From the NCBI RefSeq assembly GCF_000717655.1, contig NZ_JNZY01000010.1, forward strand, positions 310,001 to 374,000: DNA of 64,000 nt, read 5' to 3'. The position numbers were made by a program, and so were the translations under genes. This DNA is from Streptomyces katrae. GTDB taxonomy: Bacteria > Actinomycetota > Actinomycetes > Streptomycetales > Streptomycetaceae. Within the stretch, counting starts at the first letter, position 1. The number at the start of each line of letters is the position of its first letter. The notes beneath the pieces were generated by a model, which ran no database searches, was not told where the DNA came from, and worked only from the letters and a program-made list of their open reading frames with translations. Positions 17,314 through 25,405 of the stretch are shown here, in pieces.

Positions 17314-17763
17314 TCAGGCCACGCACACCACCATGCTGGTGACCGGAGTCCAGTTGGCGGTGGTGTCCTGTGAGGGCGAGTGGGGCGTGCGGTAGATGCC
17401 CGAGCTGGTGTACATCGCAACCCGGTCGTTCGTGCCGGCCAGGTTGTTGTACCACCAGCCGCCGCCGTACCACGGCATGCCGGTGGACCCGCACCCCCAT
17501 TCCGCTCCGAACCCCTTCTCGGAGCTGTAGCCGCAGAAGTACCCGGCCCTGTAGGACGCTGCCAGTTCCGCCGGGGAATCCACGCCGCGCAGTAACGTTG
17601 TTCCGTTGCCGAGGCTGATCCGTTCCACCCCGGCGCGGTCTGCGCCTGCCGTCTCGTCCGCCGCGGACGGCGCCGCCGTGGCGGTCGCCGCTGCCAGAAG
17701 CAACCCGAGGACCGCGAGCGTGCCCCGGGTCCGGCGTGCGGCGTGGGTGTGTCGAACGCGCAT
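17314..17763 (-). CDS. Small secreted protein, I36-like layout
   Basis: Exported protein of 149 residues. A positively charged start and hydrophobic core (GTLAVLGLLLAAATATA) end in a likely cleavage site near APSAA-DE. The mature part has RAGYFCGYSSEKGFG, a central GGGWWYNNLAGTND and a terminal SMVVCVA with four Cys in total. The YFC...WWYNNL pattern is reminiscent of the peptidase inhibitor I36 / SMI group, but the match is loose. ATG 17763 is preceded by GGAGAAA at 5 bases. It ends in a strong hairpin. Confidence 0.6.
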   Translation of the reverse strand: MRVRHTHAARRTRGTLAVLGLLLAAATATAAPSAADETAGADRAGVERISLGNGTTLLRGVDSPAELAASYRAGYFCGYSSEKGFGAEWGCGSTGMPWYGGGWWYNNLAGTNDRVAMYTSSGIYRTPHSPSQDTTANWTPVTSMVVCVA

Positions 17764-17989
17764 GCGCTTTCTCCTTCACCTGGATGGCTGGTTGCCCAGG
17801 CTGACGCGTGGGCCCACCTGCCACCAGGCTGTGAGCTGTCCGGGCTTGTCCGGGACAAGGAGGCCGCCGTTGACCAGCGTTGTCCGACGGCGCTGGGAGC
17901 CCGGCTCCCGGGCAGCAAGCAGCCCCGTTGCCCCGCCCTCGTTGGCAGCTCCGTCGCCGGGCGTCGCCACAGCCGCCGGCCGGGGCTCG

Positions 17990-18256
17990 CTACGCCGGCG
18001 GTGGTGTCCAGCAGTCGGGGCCGCCGCCGCGCCAGTCGACCAGAGCGGGGTCCGTGACGTCGAAGTCCTCGGCGTTCTCCATCCCCGTCGCGGCGAGGAA
18101 GACGGCGATGTCGCTGAGCCGGTACGCCGTCCCCAGACTCTGGGCGTCGCACCGCACCCGGCGCCATCCTCGGTGGTCCGGGGGGTGTACCACCACGCGG
18201 GAAGTCGGGGTCGGCGCGTCGGGTCCCGGGTCGTTTCCGGGGCAGGCGCTCGTCAT
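17990..18256 (-). CDS. Small conserved hypothetical, second of coupled pair
   Basis: Soluble protein of 88 residues. The C-terminal half is distinctive: RVRCDAQSLGTAYRLSDIAVFL, then DFDVTDPALVDWRGGGPDCW. I have the impression of many similar short streptomycete proteins but cannot name a family. The ATG at 18256 overlaps the stop of the upstream gene (ATGA), so the two are translationally coupled. A bare WRGGG.. W ending suggests a compact folded unit. No function can be inferred. Confidence 0.6.
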   Translation of the reverse strand: MTSACPGNDPGPDAPTPTSRVVVHPPDHRGWRRVRCDAQSLGTAYRLSDIAVFLAATGMENAEDFDVTDPALVDWRGGGPDCWTPPPA

Positions 18257-18492
18257 GCCGCTCTCACCCAGCCCCTGGCCCTCGCTGCGCGGCGGAGCTC
18301 GACCGGGCCGCCCGCCGTACGGACCGGGCCCGACCGGTACGGATGAGCGGCGATGGCGCGCGAGAGCGCGATCAGCCGGCGGGGGAGCGGCGTCGCGCCG
18401 GCGGTCGAGGGCCGCCGGGCCAGCTCCCGGTAGGTACGGAGCCACTCGGCCTGGAGGGAGACCAGGCCGTCTGGGAAGGAGGTGCACTGCAT
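18253..18492 (-). CDS. Small conserved hypothetical, first of coupled pair
   Basis: Basic soluble protein of 79 residues. It reads SFPDGLVSLQAEWLRTYRELA, then a Pro/Thr linker and LPRRLIALSRAIAAHP, a layout I associate with short streptomycete proteins of unknown function that precede the WRGGG-type protein. The start ATG 18492 has GGTGG directly against it, too close for a normal ribosome binding site, so initiation may be leaderless or weak. The stop overlaps the next start by four bases. Confidence 0.55.
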   Translation of the reverse strand: MQCTSFPDGLVSLQAEWLRTYRELARRPSTAGATPLPRRLIALSRAIAAHPYRSGPVRTAGGPVELRRAARARGWVRAA

Positions 18493-18598
18493 CCACCAAT
18501 TCAAGCATGTGTTCGATTTACGGCGCGAGTGGAGCCCTGCAGGCCAAGGACGCGGTTCGCTTGGTTGACGCCGCAACAAGGCAGCGTTTCGCCCGCCG

Positions 18599-18985
18599 GT
18601 GGCGGTCGAGGCGCTCCTGCATGCGAGGGGCGACGCCTCGGGCGCGGACCTGTTCCTGCGCGAGGCACGCACCGGTCACGGTTTCGACCTCGTGCGGTGC
18701 TCGCCGGACACAAGCTGCCCATCCACTGCGGCGGCCGCGGGCCAGCCGCCCCAGTGGCGCACGGTGGACCCGATCGGCCTGGTCACCGTAACGGGGCCGG
18801 GGCTATTTGCTCCCCGAAACGGCACGGCGGCCGAACCGGGTCGATGGACCGATCTGGCGGGAACGCTCCGCGCAGTTCCTCGGCGGCGACCACATCACCG
18901 TGCCGGCACGGGTGGACCCGGCGCGGCGGGAGGACCTGCTGGACGCCGTCCGGGTGACGCCGCCAAGTGGCTTCAGGGGGGCGTC
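18599..18985 (+). pseudogene. Frameshifted remnant of a WYL-domain regulator
   Basis: Fragments in different frames line up as a WYL domain. AVLAGHKLPIHCGGRG occurs near 18693-18740, PPQWRTVDPIGLVTVTG near 18750-18795, and YLLPETARRPNRVDGPIWRER near 18803-18870. In intact YafY-type HTH-WYL regulators these would be the R.V.P.GLV..RG..YL......FR..RI core. At least two frameshifts are needed and no HTH part is found upstream, so it is a decayed gene. It ends next to the convergent kinase gene. Confidence 0.5.
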
Positions 18986-19001
18986 GGGAAAGGTCGCGGA
19001 C

Positions 19002-20693
19002 TCAACAGCGGGTGAGTGTGCCGCCGTCCAGGGTGGACTTGTCGCTGAACACCCAGCCTTCGGTGCCCGTGCCCGCGATACGGGCGTAGATCCACTTGTT
19101 GGCCTCGGCATTGGTGACGTAGCAGTCGTAGGAGACCTTCGTGCCGGACTTGACCAAGGTCACATAGGAGCACGCCGCGTACGGACCGGTGTAGAGGTGG
19201 GTTTCCTGGGCCGCGTGGCCGTAGCCGTTGCTGCTGTTCGAGTGGGCCCAGCCGGTGCACGCCGTCGACACCGGGGTGGGCTCCTTCACCGTGGAACCGG
19301 GGGTTGCCTTCGGAGAGGCTGACGGGTCTCCGGCCGGCTTGCCGCCTCCGTTGCCCGGCGATGACGTGGGACCGGTCTCTCGGCCTCCGTTCTTCTTCGA
19401 CGGGGTGCCGGACGGCGTCCCGCCGGGGCTGATGGACTTGCCGCCCGCGCCGGGCATGTCACCGCCGGCGGGGGTGCTCGCGGCCGGAAGAGCGGTGTCC
19501 GGCCCGCCGCCCTCGACGCCTCGCATGTCCACCAGAGCGTAGGCGACTCCGCCGCAGGTGAGGACGGTGGCGGCCGCCACCGCGACGATGGTACGGGTGC
19601 GGCGGCGCCCGCGGACCATCGTGGCACGGGTCTCGGAACCACTGTTGTGACCGGCGGGTATGCCGGGCCCCATGGCCTGCTGCGCGGCGCCCGCCTGCGG
19701 AGGGGCAGCGGCGTACGGGCCGGCCGGCATGTAGGGAACGACGGGCTGGGGCGCGGGCGGGGAGAACGGCGCGGCGACGACGGGACCGAAGCCCGGCGGA
19801 GTGACGGGCCGGGGCGCCGGTGCCACCCCGAGGTCCGCCCCCCTGCCCTCGGCGACCGCCTCCAGCATCTCGCGCGCCTGCGCGGCGTCGGGCCGCTGCA
19901 GCGGATCCTTGGCCATCAGCGCCTGCAGCACCGGCGTGAGCGGTCCGGCGCGCCGGGGCTCGGGCAGCGGTTCGCCGACGATCGCCGCCAGCGTGGACCA
20001 CACCGACGTACGGCGGAAGGGCGAAGCGCCCTCCACGGCCGCGTACAGCGTCATGCCGAGCGCCCAGATGTCCGACGCGGCACCCGGTACCTGGCCCTGT
20101 GCGCGCTCCGGTGGCAGGTAGTCGAGAGAGCCGACGATCTGACCGCTCTGGGTCAGCTTGGCCAGGGCCTCGTCGCCGGAGGTCTCCATGCTGGCGATGC
20201 CGAAGTCGGTGAGCACGACCCGGCCGCTGCGTTCGAGCAGTACGTTGCCGGGCTTGACGTCCCGGTGGAGGACCCCGGCCCGGTGGGCCGCGTCGAGCGC
20301 GTCCATCAGCTTGGCGCCGATGGCGGCTGCTTCGCGCGGATCCAGTGAGCCGCGCTCCTCCAGCACATTGTCGAGGGACGGCCCGTCGACCAGCTCCATG
20401 ACGATGACCGGCAGCCCCTGCTCCTCGACCACGTCGTGCACGGTGACCACACCGCTGTGACGGATACGGGCGGCGGCCTGCGCCTCCCTCTGCATCCGGA
20501 CCCGCAGATCGGCCAGTTCGGCTGGGGATGCGTCGGTGTAGGCGCGCAGCACCTTGACGGCGACCTCGCGGTTCAGCAACTCGTCCACCGCCCGGGCGAC
20601 GACACCCATGCCACCGCGGCCGATCGTCGCGGTCACGCGGTATCGCCCGCCCAGAACCTCGCCGGCCAGATCCGCGCCGTTCGCCCCCGTCAC
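19002..20693 (-). CDS. Membrane Ser/Thr kinase with extracellular SH3-like domain
   Basis: Receptor-type Hanks kinase of 563 residues. The kinase domain covers about residues 17-280 with the Gly loop GRGGMG (25-30), Lys47 (EVAVKVL), HRDVKPGN (catalytic Asp145), DFG (163-165) and the LPPE segment. A Pro/Ala linker leads to one membrane helix (369-388). Outside the cell a Gly/Ser/Pro linker is followed by a C-terminal domain (about 475-563) with paired cysteines and SGTKVSYDCYVTN and WIYARIAGTGTEGWVFSDKST, the look of a bacterial SH3 cell-wall-binding domain rather than PASTA repeats. The GTG start 20693 has GGGAG upstream. It probably senses the cell wall or a ligand. Confidence 0.87.
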   Translation of the reverse strand: MTGANGADLAGEVLGGRYRVTATIGRGGMGVVARAVDELLNREVAVKVLRAYTDASPAELADLRVRMQREAQAAARIRHSGVVTVHDVVEEQGLPVIVMELVDGPSLDNVLEERGSLDPREAAAIGAKLMDALDAAHRAGVLHRDVKPGNVLLERSGRVVLTDFGIASMETSGDEALAKLTQSGQIVGSLDYLPPERAQGQVPGAASDIWALGMTLYAAVEGASPFRRTSVWSTLAAIVGEPLPEPRRAGPLTPVLQALMAKDPLQRPDAAQAREMLEAVAEGRGADLGVAPAPRPVTPPGFGPVVAAPFSPPAPQPVVPYMPAGPYAAAPPQAGAAQQAMGPGIPAGHNSGSETRATMVRGRRRTRTIVAVAAATVLTCGGVAYALVDMRGVEGGGPDTALPAASTPAGGDMPGAGGKSISPGGTPSGTPSKKNGGRETGPTSSPGNGGGKPAGDPSASPKATPGSTVKEPTPVSTACTGWAHSNSSNGYGHAAQETHLYTGPYAACSYVTLVKSGTKVSYDCYVTNAEANKWIYARIAGTGTEGWVFSDKSTLDGGTLTRC

Positions 20694-20823
20694 CTGTCAA
20701 CTCCCGTTCGCCGCACTGTTCGCATCCCGCCATGTGTCGGGCACCAGGGTAGGGGTTCGCCCATGTGCGAGTGCGCACGGCCCGGTCCTCGGCACGCAGG
20801 TCGCACCTTCGTCGCGTCAGGAG

Positions 20824-21090
20824 TCAGCTCCGCTCGTCGAGCGATGCGTGGGCACCTGCAAGGACCTGGTGTTCCAGGGCTCCCATCCACTGCACGAACG
20901 CCGCGTCTGCGGCCGCCCAGTTCACGCGGCTGCCCAGGAGCAGGCGGTCGACGAGCCGCCCGATGCCGTATCCGGTGGCCGCCGCTGCAGCGGGCAGGCC
21001 GAAGGCCCCCGACAACGCCACCACCAGGTACCAGTCGCCGAACTCGTCCGGCGAAGCCCTGCCGAACCGCGCCGCCTCCACCGCCGTCAT
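20824..21090 (-). CDS. Short hypothetical with one hydrophobic stretch, possibly truncated
   Basis: Frame of 88 residues: EFGDWYLVVALSGAFGLPAAAAATG gives one possible membrane segment, and LGSRVNWAAADAAFVQWMGALEHQVLAG looks like a genuine folded tail. I do not recognise it. There is no ribosome binding site before ATG 21090, and the frame begins exactly where the oppositely oriented lectin remnant begins, so the 5' part may be missing. Confidence 0.4.
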   Translation of the reverse strand: MTAVEAARFGRASPDEFGDWYLVVALSGAFGLPAAAAATGYGIGRLVDRLLLGSRVNWAAADAAFVQWMGALEHQVLAGAHASLDERS

Positions 21091-21094
21091 CACG

Positions 21095-21485
21095 TACTGC
21101 GTCCACGGGCTCGATCACCAACACCCACAGTGGATTGTGCATCGACACCAACGGTCCGCAACGACCCGGACTCAGCGTCGTGCTCCGTGTGTGTGGGAAC
21201 TACAGCGGTCAGATCTGGGGCTACGACGAGACGGGCCTGCACCTCACGAACACTCCCAGCGGCCTGTGTCTCGACACGAACGGGAAGCCCGCCAGCGGCG
21301 TCACAGCCGTGCTCAATCCATGCGGCTACTACAGCGGCCAGCAATGGCACTACGACGCCGGTGCCGGCCGGTTCGCCAACCCGGCGAGCGGCCTGTGCCT
21401 GGACACGAGCGGACCCCCGGACATCAACCTCGACCTGGCACTCAACCCCTGCGGAAACCACACCGGCCAGGGCTGGCAGATGTGA
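21095..21485 (+). pseudogene. 5'-truncated ricin-type beta-trefoil lectin domain
   Basis: The frame encodes nearly a full R-type lectin trefoil with three repeats: SGLCIDTNG...SGQIW, SGLCLDTNG...SGQQW and SGLCLDTSG...TGQGWQM, then a stop. These are the QxW motifs and Cys pairs of carbohydrate-binding CBM13 modules, normally appended to secreted glycosidases. No start codon, signal peptide or catalytic domain precedes it; recognisable sequence begins at about 21095. It is therefore the 3' end of a larger secreted enzyme whose front has been lost. Confidence 0.7.
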
Positions 21486-21643
21486 ACGCCGCCCGAAGGA
21501 TGCTGCGTACGCTCGACCGGCGGGCACGCGCACGCCGGCGGCCGGGCCGGCCTGGTGGGTGGCCCGGCCGTCGCGCGTGGAGTGGGGCGGGGTCGTGGAC
21601 GCTGTCCGGTATCGCCCGTGCGCGTCCTGCGCGGGGAGCGGTA

Positions 21644-22015
21644 TCAGCAGTCCGAAGTCCAGGTGTGTGAGCCGCCCCGGTCGTTGGCGCCACCGTTGTA
21701 GCCGACCTCCTGGCCGGGGGCCAGACAGAGGGTGACCCCGCTCGTGAGTTCGCGTCCGTCGTAGACCTTGACGTGGTCCTTGACCCCCGGTCCGGAGACC
21801 CCGTGGTTCGCCCACGAGGAGTCCTGGTTGTTCATGTTGCCCTCCCACCAGTGGTCGTCGCCCGAGTGTTCGATCTTCATGCCGTCGAAGTTGGCGTGCG
21901 TCCAGACGCAGAAGTAGCCGCGGCGGCAGTCGGCTGCCTGCGAGGCGGCGGCGGTGGCCAGGAGCGCGGCAGTGGAGAGGACAGCAGTGGCGAGCAGAAC
22001 GGTGAGGCGCTTCAT
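21644..22015 (-). CDS. Secreted peptidase inhibitor I36-type protein
   Basis: Exported protein of 123 residues. The signal peptide (MKRLTVLLATAVLSTAALLATAAASQA) is followed by a mature part beginning ADCRRGYFCVWTHANFDG. The RGYFC.W...NFDG entry, a central NNQDSSWANHG and a later LAPGQEVGYNG are the signature of the I36 family, founded by the Streptomyces metalloproteinase inhibitor SMI. The start ATG has AAGGAGA 8 bases upstream and overlaps the stop of the preceding lipoprotein gene (ATGA), so the two are coupled. Its protease target is unknown. Confidence 0.78.
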   Translation of the reverse strand: MKRLTVLLATAVLSTAALLATAAASQAADCRRGYFCVWTHANFDGMKIEHSGDDHWWEGNMNNQDSSWANHGVSGPGVKDHVKVYDGRELTSGVTLCLAPGQEVGYNGGANDRGGSHTWTSDC

Positions 22016-22545
22016 CGGGGCATGTCTCCTTGGGACGAGGGGTGGTTGAGCACGGTGGTGGCCTCGGAGAGGGCGCGGGTGCGCATGCGGTGCCAGTCGG
22101 CGAGGTCGGCGCGGTGCCGGTCGCGGACCTCGCTCAGGGGCCGCTGGGTGTGGGAGGCCTCGGCTTCGAGGTTGTTGACGATGACCGACACGCGGAACCA
22201 GCGGCGCTGATCGCCGTAGAGCCGCTGCTGGGCAGCGCCCAGACAGCCGTCGGTGTGGGCGCGTACGACGTACCCGGTGGGCAGGGTGAGGGAGAGTTCC
22301 GTCGGGCCGTTGCCGAACAGGGCGGAGGTGATCTGCTGCTCGTGGGCGGGCGGCGGACTCTGGCCGCGGCGGGGCGGGGTGAGTCCCTGGCGCGTGAGAC
22401 AGGCGTCGGTCAGTGCCTGGGTGGCCGCGTTGATCACCTCGTCCGGAGCCGGGACGGGCGCGGCGGCCGAGCAGCCGGTCAACAGGAAGCCCAACAGCGG
22501 CAGGAGGCCGGCCGCCGAACGGGGCGGTGGGAGAGGAACGCGCAT
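22012..22545 (-). CDS. Lipoprotein coupled to I36-type protein
   Basis: Predicted lipoprotein of 177 residues. The signal AAGLLPLLGFLLTGC has a clear LTGC lipobox. The mature part is helical and charged (DEVINAATQALTDACLTRQG, VRDRHRADLADWHRMRTRAL), with a Cys pair in TDACL and TDGCLG. I do not recognise the domain. Start ATG 22545 is chosen because the signal begins there; the open frame continues upstream without a signal. Translation runs directly into the secreted I36 gene. A membrane-anchored partner or chaperone of the inhibitor is possible but unproven. Confidence 0.65.
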   Translation of the reverse strand: MRVPLPPPRSAAGLLPLLGFLLTGCSAAAPVPAPDEVINAATQALTDACLTRQGLTPPRRGQSPPPAHEQQITSALFGNGPTELSLTLPTGYVVRAHTDGCLGAAQQRLYGDQRRWFRVSVIVNNLEAEASHTQRPLSEVRDRHRADLADWHRMRTRALSEATTVLNHPSSQGDMPR

Positions 22546-22818
22546 CAGGGTTCCCGGCCTACTCGACAGGGCAACCTTGCACCCGGTCAGCGGGTCCGAA
22601 TGGGCGGCCCGAAACCCGTGCAGGCGCTTCACCTGCGGTGAACGAGGAGAACGCTGTGCAGGGCACGCACTTTGCCGCAGCCTCACCCCTGCGGGTATCC
22701 CCCGTCCACGGAAGCGCAGAAACCCAGCACCGGCCGGAGGTGCCCTGCGGGGCCGGCCAGGGTCCAGTCCGGGCCCCGCACACGCGGGATGACCCCGACC
22801 GCCGTCTTTGCGGTTCCC

Positions 22819-23487
22819 TCAGACGTCGGCTGGGTCCGGGCCGCGCAGGGCGCTGGTCAGCGGGGCCAGTACGCGCCATCCCGTCGTCTCGTACAGGGAC
22901 CGGCCCTCTGGCGTCGCGCCCAGCACGCCTGCTCTGGCCCCCTGTTCTGCGGCAGCCTCCGTAAGCCGGTGCATCACCAGGCGTCCCAGGCCTCGGCGCT
23001 GGTGGGCCGGGTCGGTCTCCACCTGGTCGACGACGGCCGTGTGGCCGGTGACGGCGACCTGGCCGCGCGCGGCGAATGCGCCGTCGGCGGTGCGCACCAG
23101 GGCGCGGGTGACGCCGTCACGTGTCCAGGTGTTCATCTGGTAACCGTCGGGCCCGGGGCCCGGGGCCCGGGTGGGCGCGATGGGCAGGGAGGCGGACATC
23201 AGGTAGCCGGATCCGCCGGCGAGGTGCCAGCCGGGGGCCAGCCACGGTTCGAGTGTTTCCGGTGGAACGAAGGCCTTCAGCCAGGCGCCGGGTGCGGTGG
23301 CGTGCTCGGTGATCTCGTGGACGGTTGCTTCGTCTGCAGAGTGCAGTACGTGGCGCATGACGTGTCCGTGCAGGCCCACGTCGACGGTGAAACCCCAGGC
23401 GGCCGGTACGGGTTCGGCTGCGCCGCGCGAAGCGGACCAACCGTGAACCCATGCCCGTACGGCCTCGGCCGTGTGAGCGAAAGGCAA
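22819..23487 (-). CDS. GNAT family N-acetyltransferase
   Basis: Acetyl-CoA-dependent acyltransferase of 222 residues. The GNAT core is C-terminal: ALVRTADGAFAARGQVAVTG, VVDQVETDPAHQRRGLGRLVMHRL (motif A with QRRGLG for the CoA pyrophosphate) and GATPEGRSLYETTGW. The N-terminal 100 residues are a second, unassigned module, a layout seen in several streptomycete GNATs. The TTG start at 23487 is supported by GAGGGG seven bases upstream. The acceptor is unknown. Confidence 0.8.
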   Translation of the reverse strand: MPFAHTAEAVRAWVHGWSASRGAAEPVPAAWGFTVDVGLHGHVMRHVLHSADEATVHEITEHATAPGAWLKAFVPPETLEPWLAPGWHLAGGSGYLMSASLPIAPTRAPGPGPDGYQMNTWTRDGVTRALVRTADGAFAARGQVAVTGHTAVVDQVETDPAHQRRGLGRLVMHRLTEAAAEQGARAGVLGATPEGRSLYETTGWRVLAPLTSALRGPDPADV

Positions 23488-24113
23488 GACTTCCCCCCTC
23501 GTTGGTAACAGGTGAGCTCCTTCAGTGATTATTACATCGATGGTGGGATGGCTGGTGGAGGAGGGGGGTGCTGCTCGTGAGCCTGGTCCTCGGCTGCCTC
23601 ACCGCCAGCGGCGGCGGCGCCGTCACCGTGACCGGCCTGGCACCCCGAGACCGGGATCACCTTCTGTCCCTCCGACGAAAACGGCGCGCGCGCCAGGTCG
23701 GCTGGGCGGGGCCGGCGCCCTGGACTTCCACGCTCCGGCGAAGGCCACCACGTGCATGCCCGAAGAGGCCAACACCTGGGTCGTCAAGGGCGGCTTCACG
23801 CTCCGTCGGTGACGGCCCGGAGGTTCGCAGGTCTTCGTCCTGCTGCTCCGGCCGCGGGGCCGAGCGGGTGACGGGGGATCGTTCCTGCGCGTGCGGCCTG
23901 CGATGTCACCGCCGGCCCGGCCGCGCTGCGCGGTTGGCGTCACGCGGAACGACCCCCGCTCTCCCGCCGGGCGGCGGACACCGGCCGACCCCCGCCTCAC
24001 CCACCGGGCAGGGTTGCCCCGGAGCCGGCCAACCGGATCCTGCCGGGACGGGCCCGGACGCTTGGCGGTGGCGCGGACAGCGCCGCGGACGGGCAGCCCG
24101 GTCCTGATCCGGA
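23488..24113. other. Gene-poor region with possible lipoprotein remnant
   Basis: No intact gene is supported in these 626 bases. Around 23568-23812 on the plus strand, fragments in several frames look protein-like: a lipoprotein-like VSLVLGCLTASGGG, then WHPETGITFCPSDENG, then LDFHAPAKATTCMPEEANTWVVKGGFTLRR (in part) before a stop. They could be one small exported protein broken by frameshifts. Bases 23820-24113 show nothing. Confidence 0.3.
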
Positions 24114-24605
24114 TCAGGGTGATAACGGGCTCCCCTCGCGGAGGTACACCGCAGTGCCGGACCGGGCGGCGGTATGGAGCGCGGTCAGCGTCTGGAGACG
24201 AGCGGCGAGCGGGGTGTCCTGCAGTTCGTCCAGGTGCTTGAAGGCGTGGAGGTCGTGCTCGGAGCTCAGGCGGATGGGCCGGTCGCCGGTGTAGACGCCG
24301 CCGTGGAAGAAGTAGTCGATCACGGGGCCGGTGTTCTCGACATCGGCGCGGTGGTCCGTACCGATGAGCCGGGGTACGTCGTCCAGGTCGGCCCCGGTTT
24401 CCTCGCTCATCTCCCGCCGGGCGGCAGCCCATGGGTCCTCGCCGTGGTCGAGCATCCCGCCCGGGAGCCACCACTGCCCGGCGGCAGCCTGGCCGGGGCC
24501 GTACCGGAGAAGGAGGACGCGGCCGTCAGGGTCCAGCATCATGACGCAGGAGGCCACGATCGTCCGCGGCAGCGTCTTGATCCACTCCTCTCGGGGAATC
24601 CACAT
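24114..24605 (-). CDS. Nudix hydrolase
   Basis: Nucleoside-diphosphate-linked pyrophosphatase of 163 residues. The Nudix box is complete: GMLDHGEDPWAAARREMSEETGAD fits GX5EX7REXXEEXG (cited in part). The N-terminal strand SCVMMLDPDGRVLLLRYG and WWLPGG are typical. It starts two bases after the stop of the MazG-like gene, so the two form an operon of nucleotide clean-up enzymes. Substrate cannot be told from sequence; ADP-ribose, dinucleotides and oxidised NTPs are all possible. Confidence 0.85.
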   Translation of the reverse strand: MWIPREEWIKTLPRTIVASCVMMLDPDGRVLLLRYGPGQAAAGQWWLPGGMLDHGEDPWAAARREMSEETGADLDDVPRLIGTDHRADVENTGPVIDYFFHGGVYTGDRPIRLSSEHDLHAFKHLDELQDTPLAARLQTLTALHTAARSGTAVYLREGSPLSP

Positions 24606-24607
24606 GC

Positions 24608-24940
24608 TCAGGCCTCCCGTGCAGCCAGGGTCCGGGCGGCGGTCTTTTCCAGGTGCGCGGTGAACAGTGCGGCCGGGTCGGCAACGCCGAGCCGGTGCAG
24701 CGCGACCATCGCCGTCACCAGGACGTCGCACACCTCCGCTTCCACGTCCTGCCATGTGTGGGACCGGCCCTTGCGGGGATTGGTGCCGGTGGCACCGATG
24801 ACGGCCTGGGCGGCTTCGCCGAACTCCTCCCCGATCTTGAGTACCTGCAGTACTCGGCGCTGCTCCGCGGGGACATGGGCGGCGGCCTCGTCGAGGAAGA
24901 CGGCAAGCTCCCCGGTGATGTCCCAGGCGTTCTTCTCCAC
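24608..24940 (-). CDS. MazG-like nucleotide pyrophosphohydrolase
   Basis: All-alpha NTP pyrophosphatase-type protein of 110 residues. The EEXXE...EXXD metal-binding pattern is present as KIGEEFGEAAQAV and DVEAEVCDVLVTAM. The size fits single-domain MazG/iMazG proteins that hydrolyse non-canonical dNTPs. GTG 24940 has AAGGGGA 7 bases upstream. It is immediately followed by a Nudix gene. Confidence 0.8.
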   Translation of the reverse strand: MEKNAWDITGELAVFLDEAAAHVPAEQRRVLQVLKIGEEFGEAAQAVIGATGTNPRKGRSHTWQDVEAEVCDVLVTAMVALHRLGVADPAALFTAHLEKTAARTLAAREA

Positions 24941-25405
24941 GGTGGTTCCCCTTCGTCCGGCTGTTGTCCGTTCTCAGCCCTCTCAACGAATCGGCGGTGC
25001 CCCGGATGCTCGAACGCCCGTTTCCGGCGGTCGGCCGGTGGCCAGCCGCGGCTCGGGCTGCGATCGCTCTGCCCGTCAGAGGCGCCGCTGTCGAAGGTCG
25101 GGCTCGGGGCCGCTGCATCGTGCGGCTGGCTGTCAGACCCTGTGACGCGGTCACTGGTGAGAACGCGACCGGCGGCCGCGAGCCCCCCTGGTCCATTCGG
25201 CCCTCCGCGCTGCGGCCGGCGCCGGGCCGGAATCGACCTGGAGTGGCGCGCTCGACCCGAACCAGCGGGTGCGGCCCTGGGTCTCTCACCCCTTGGCTGT
25301 GGCGGTGCAGTCGTCATCCCCAGCCCGTTCGGGGGATACGCGGGCTGCATCCGGCGCGGCTGCCGCTCTGCCGGGGCATCCCTTGGTGGAACGAAAGGGG
25401 ACATG
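24941..25405. other. Intergenic region, nothing recognised
   Basis: These 465 bases between the divergent MazG/Nudix operon and the GYD-domain gene show no frame with protein-like composition, no hairpin of note and no clear promoter, apart from the AAAGGGGA ribosome binding site at the right end. Confidence 0.4.

Noticed and set aside
16991..17395. A plus-strand gene antisense to the secreted protein
   Set aside because: The composition is Arg/Pro/Gly-rich with no start signal, and it overlaps a terminator hairpin and a well-supported gene on the other strand.
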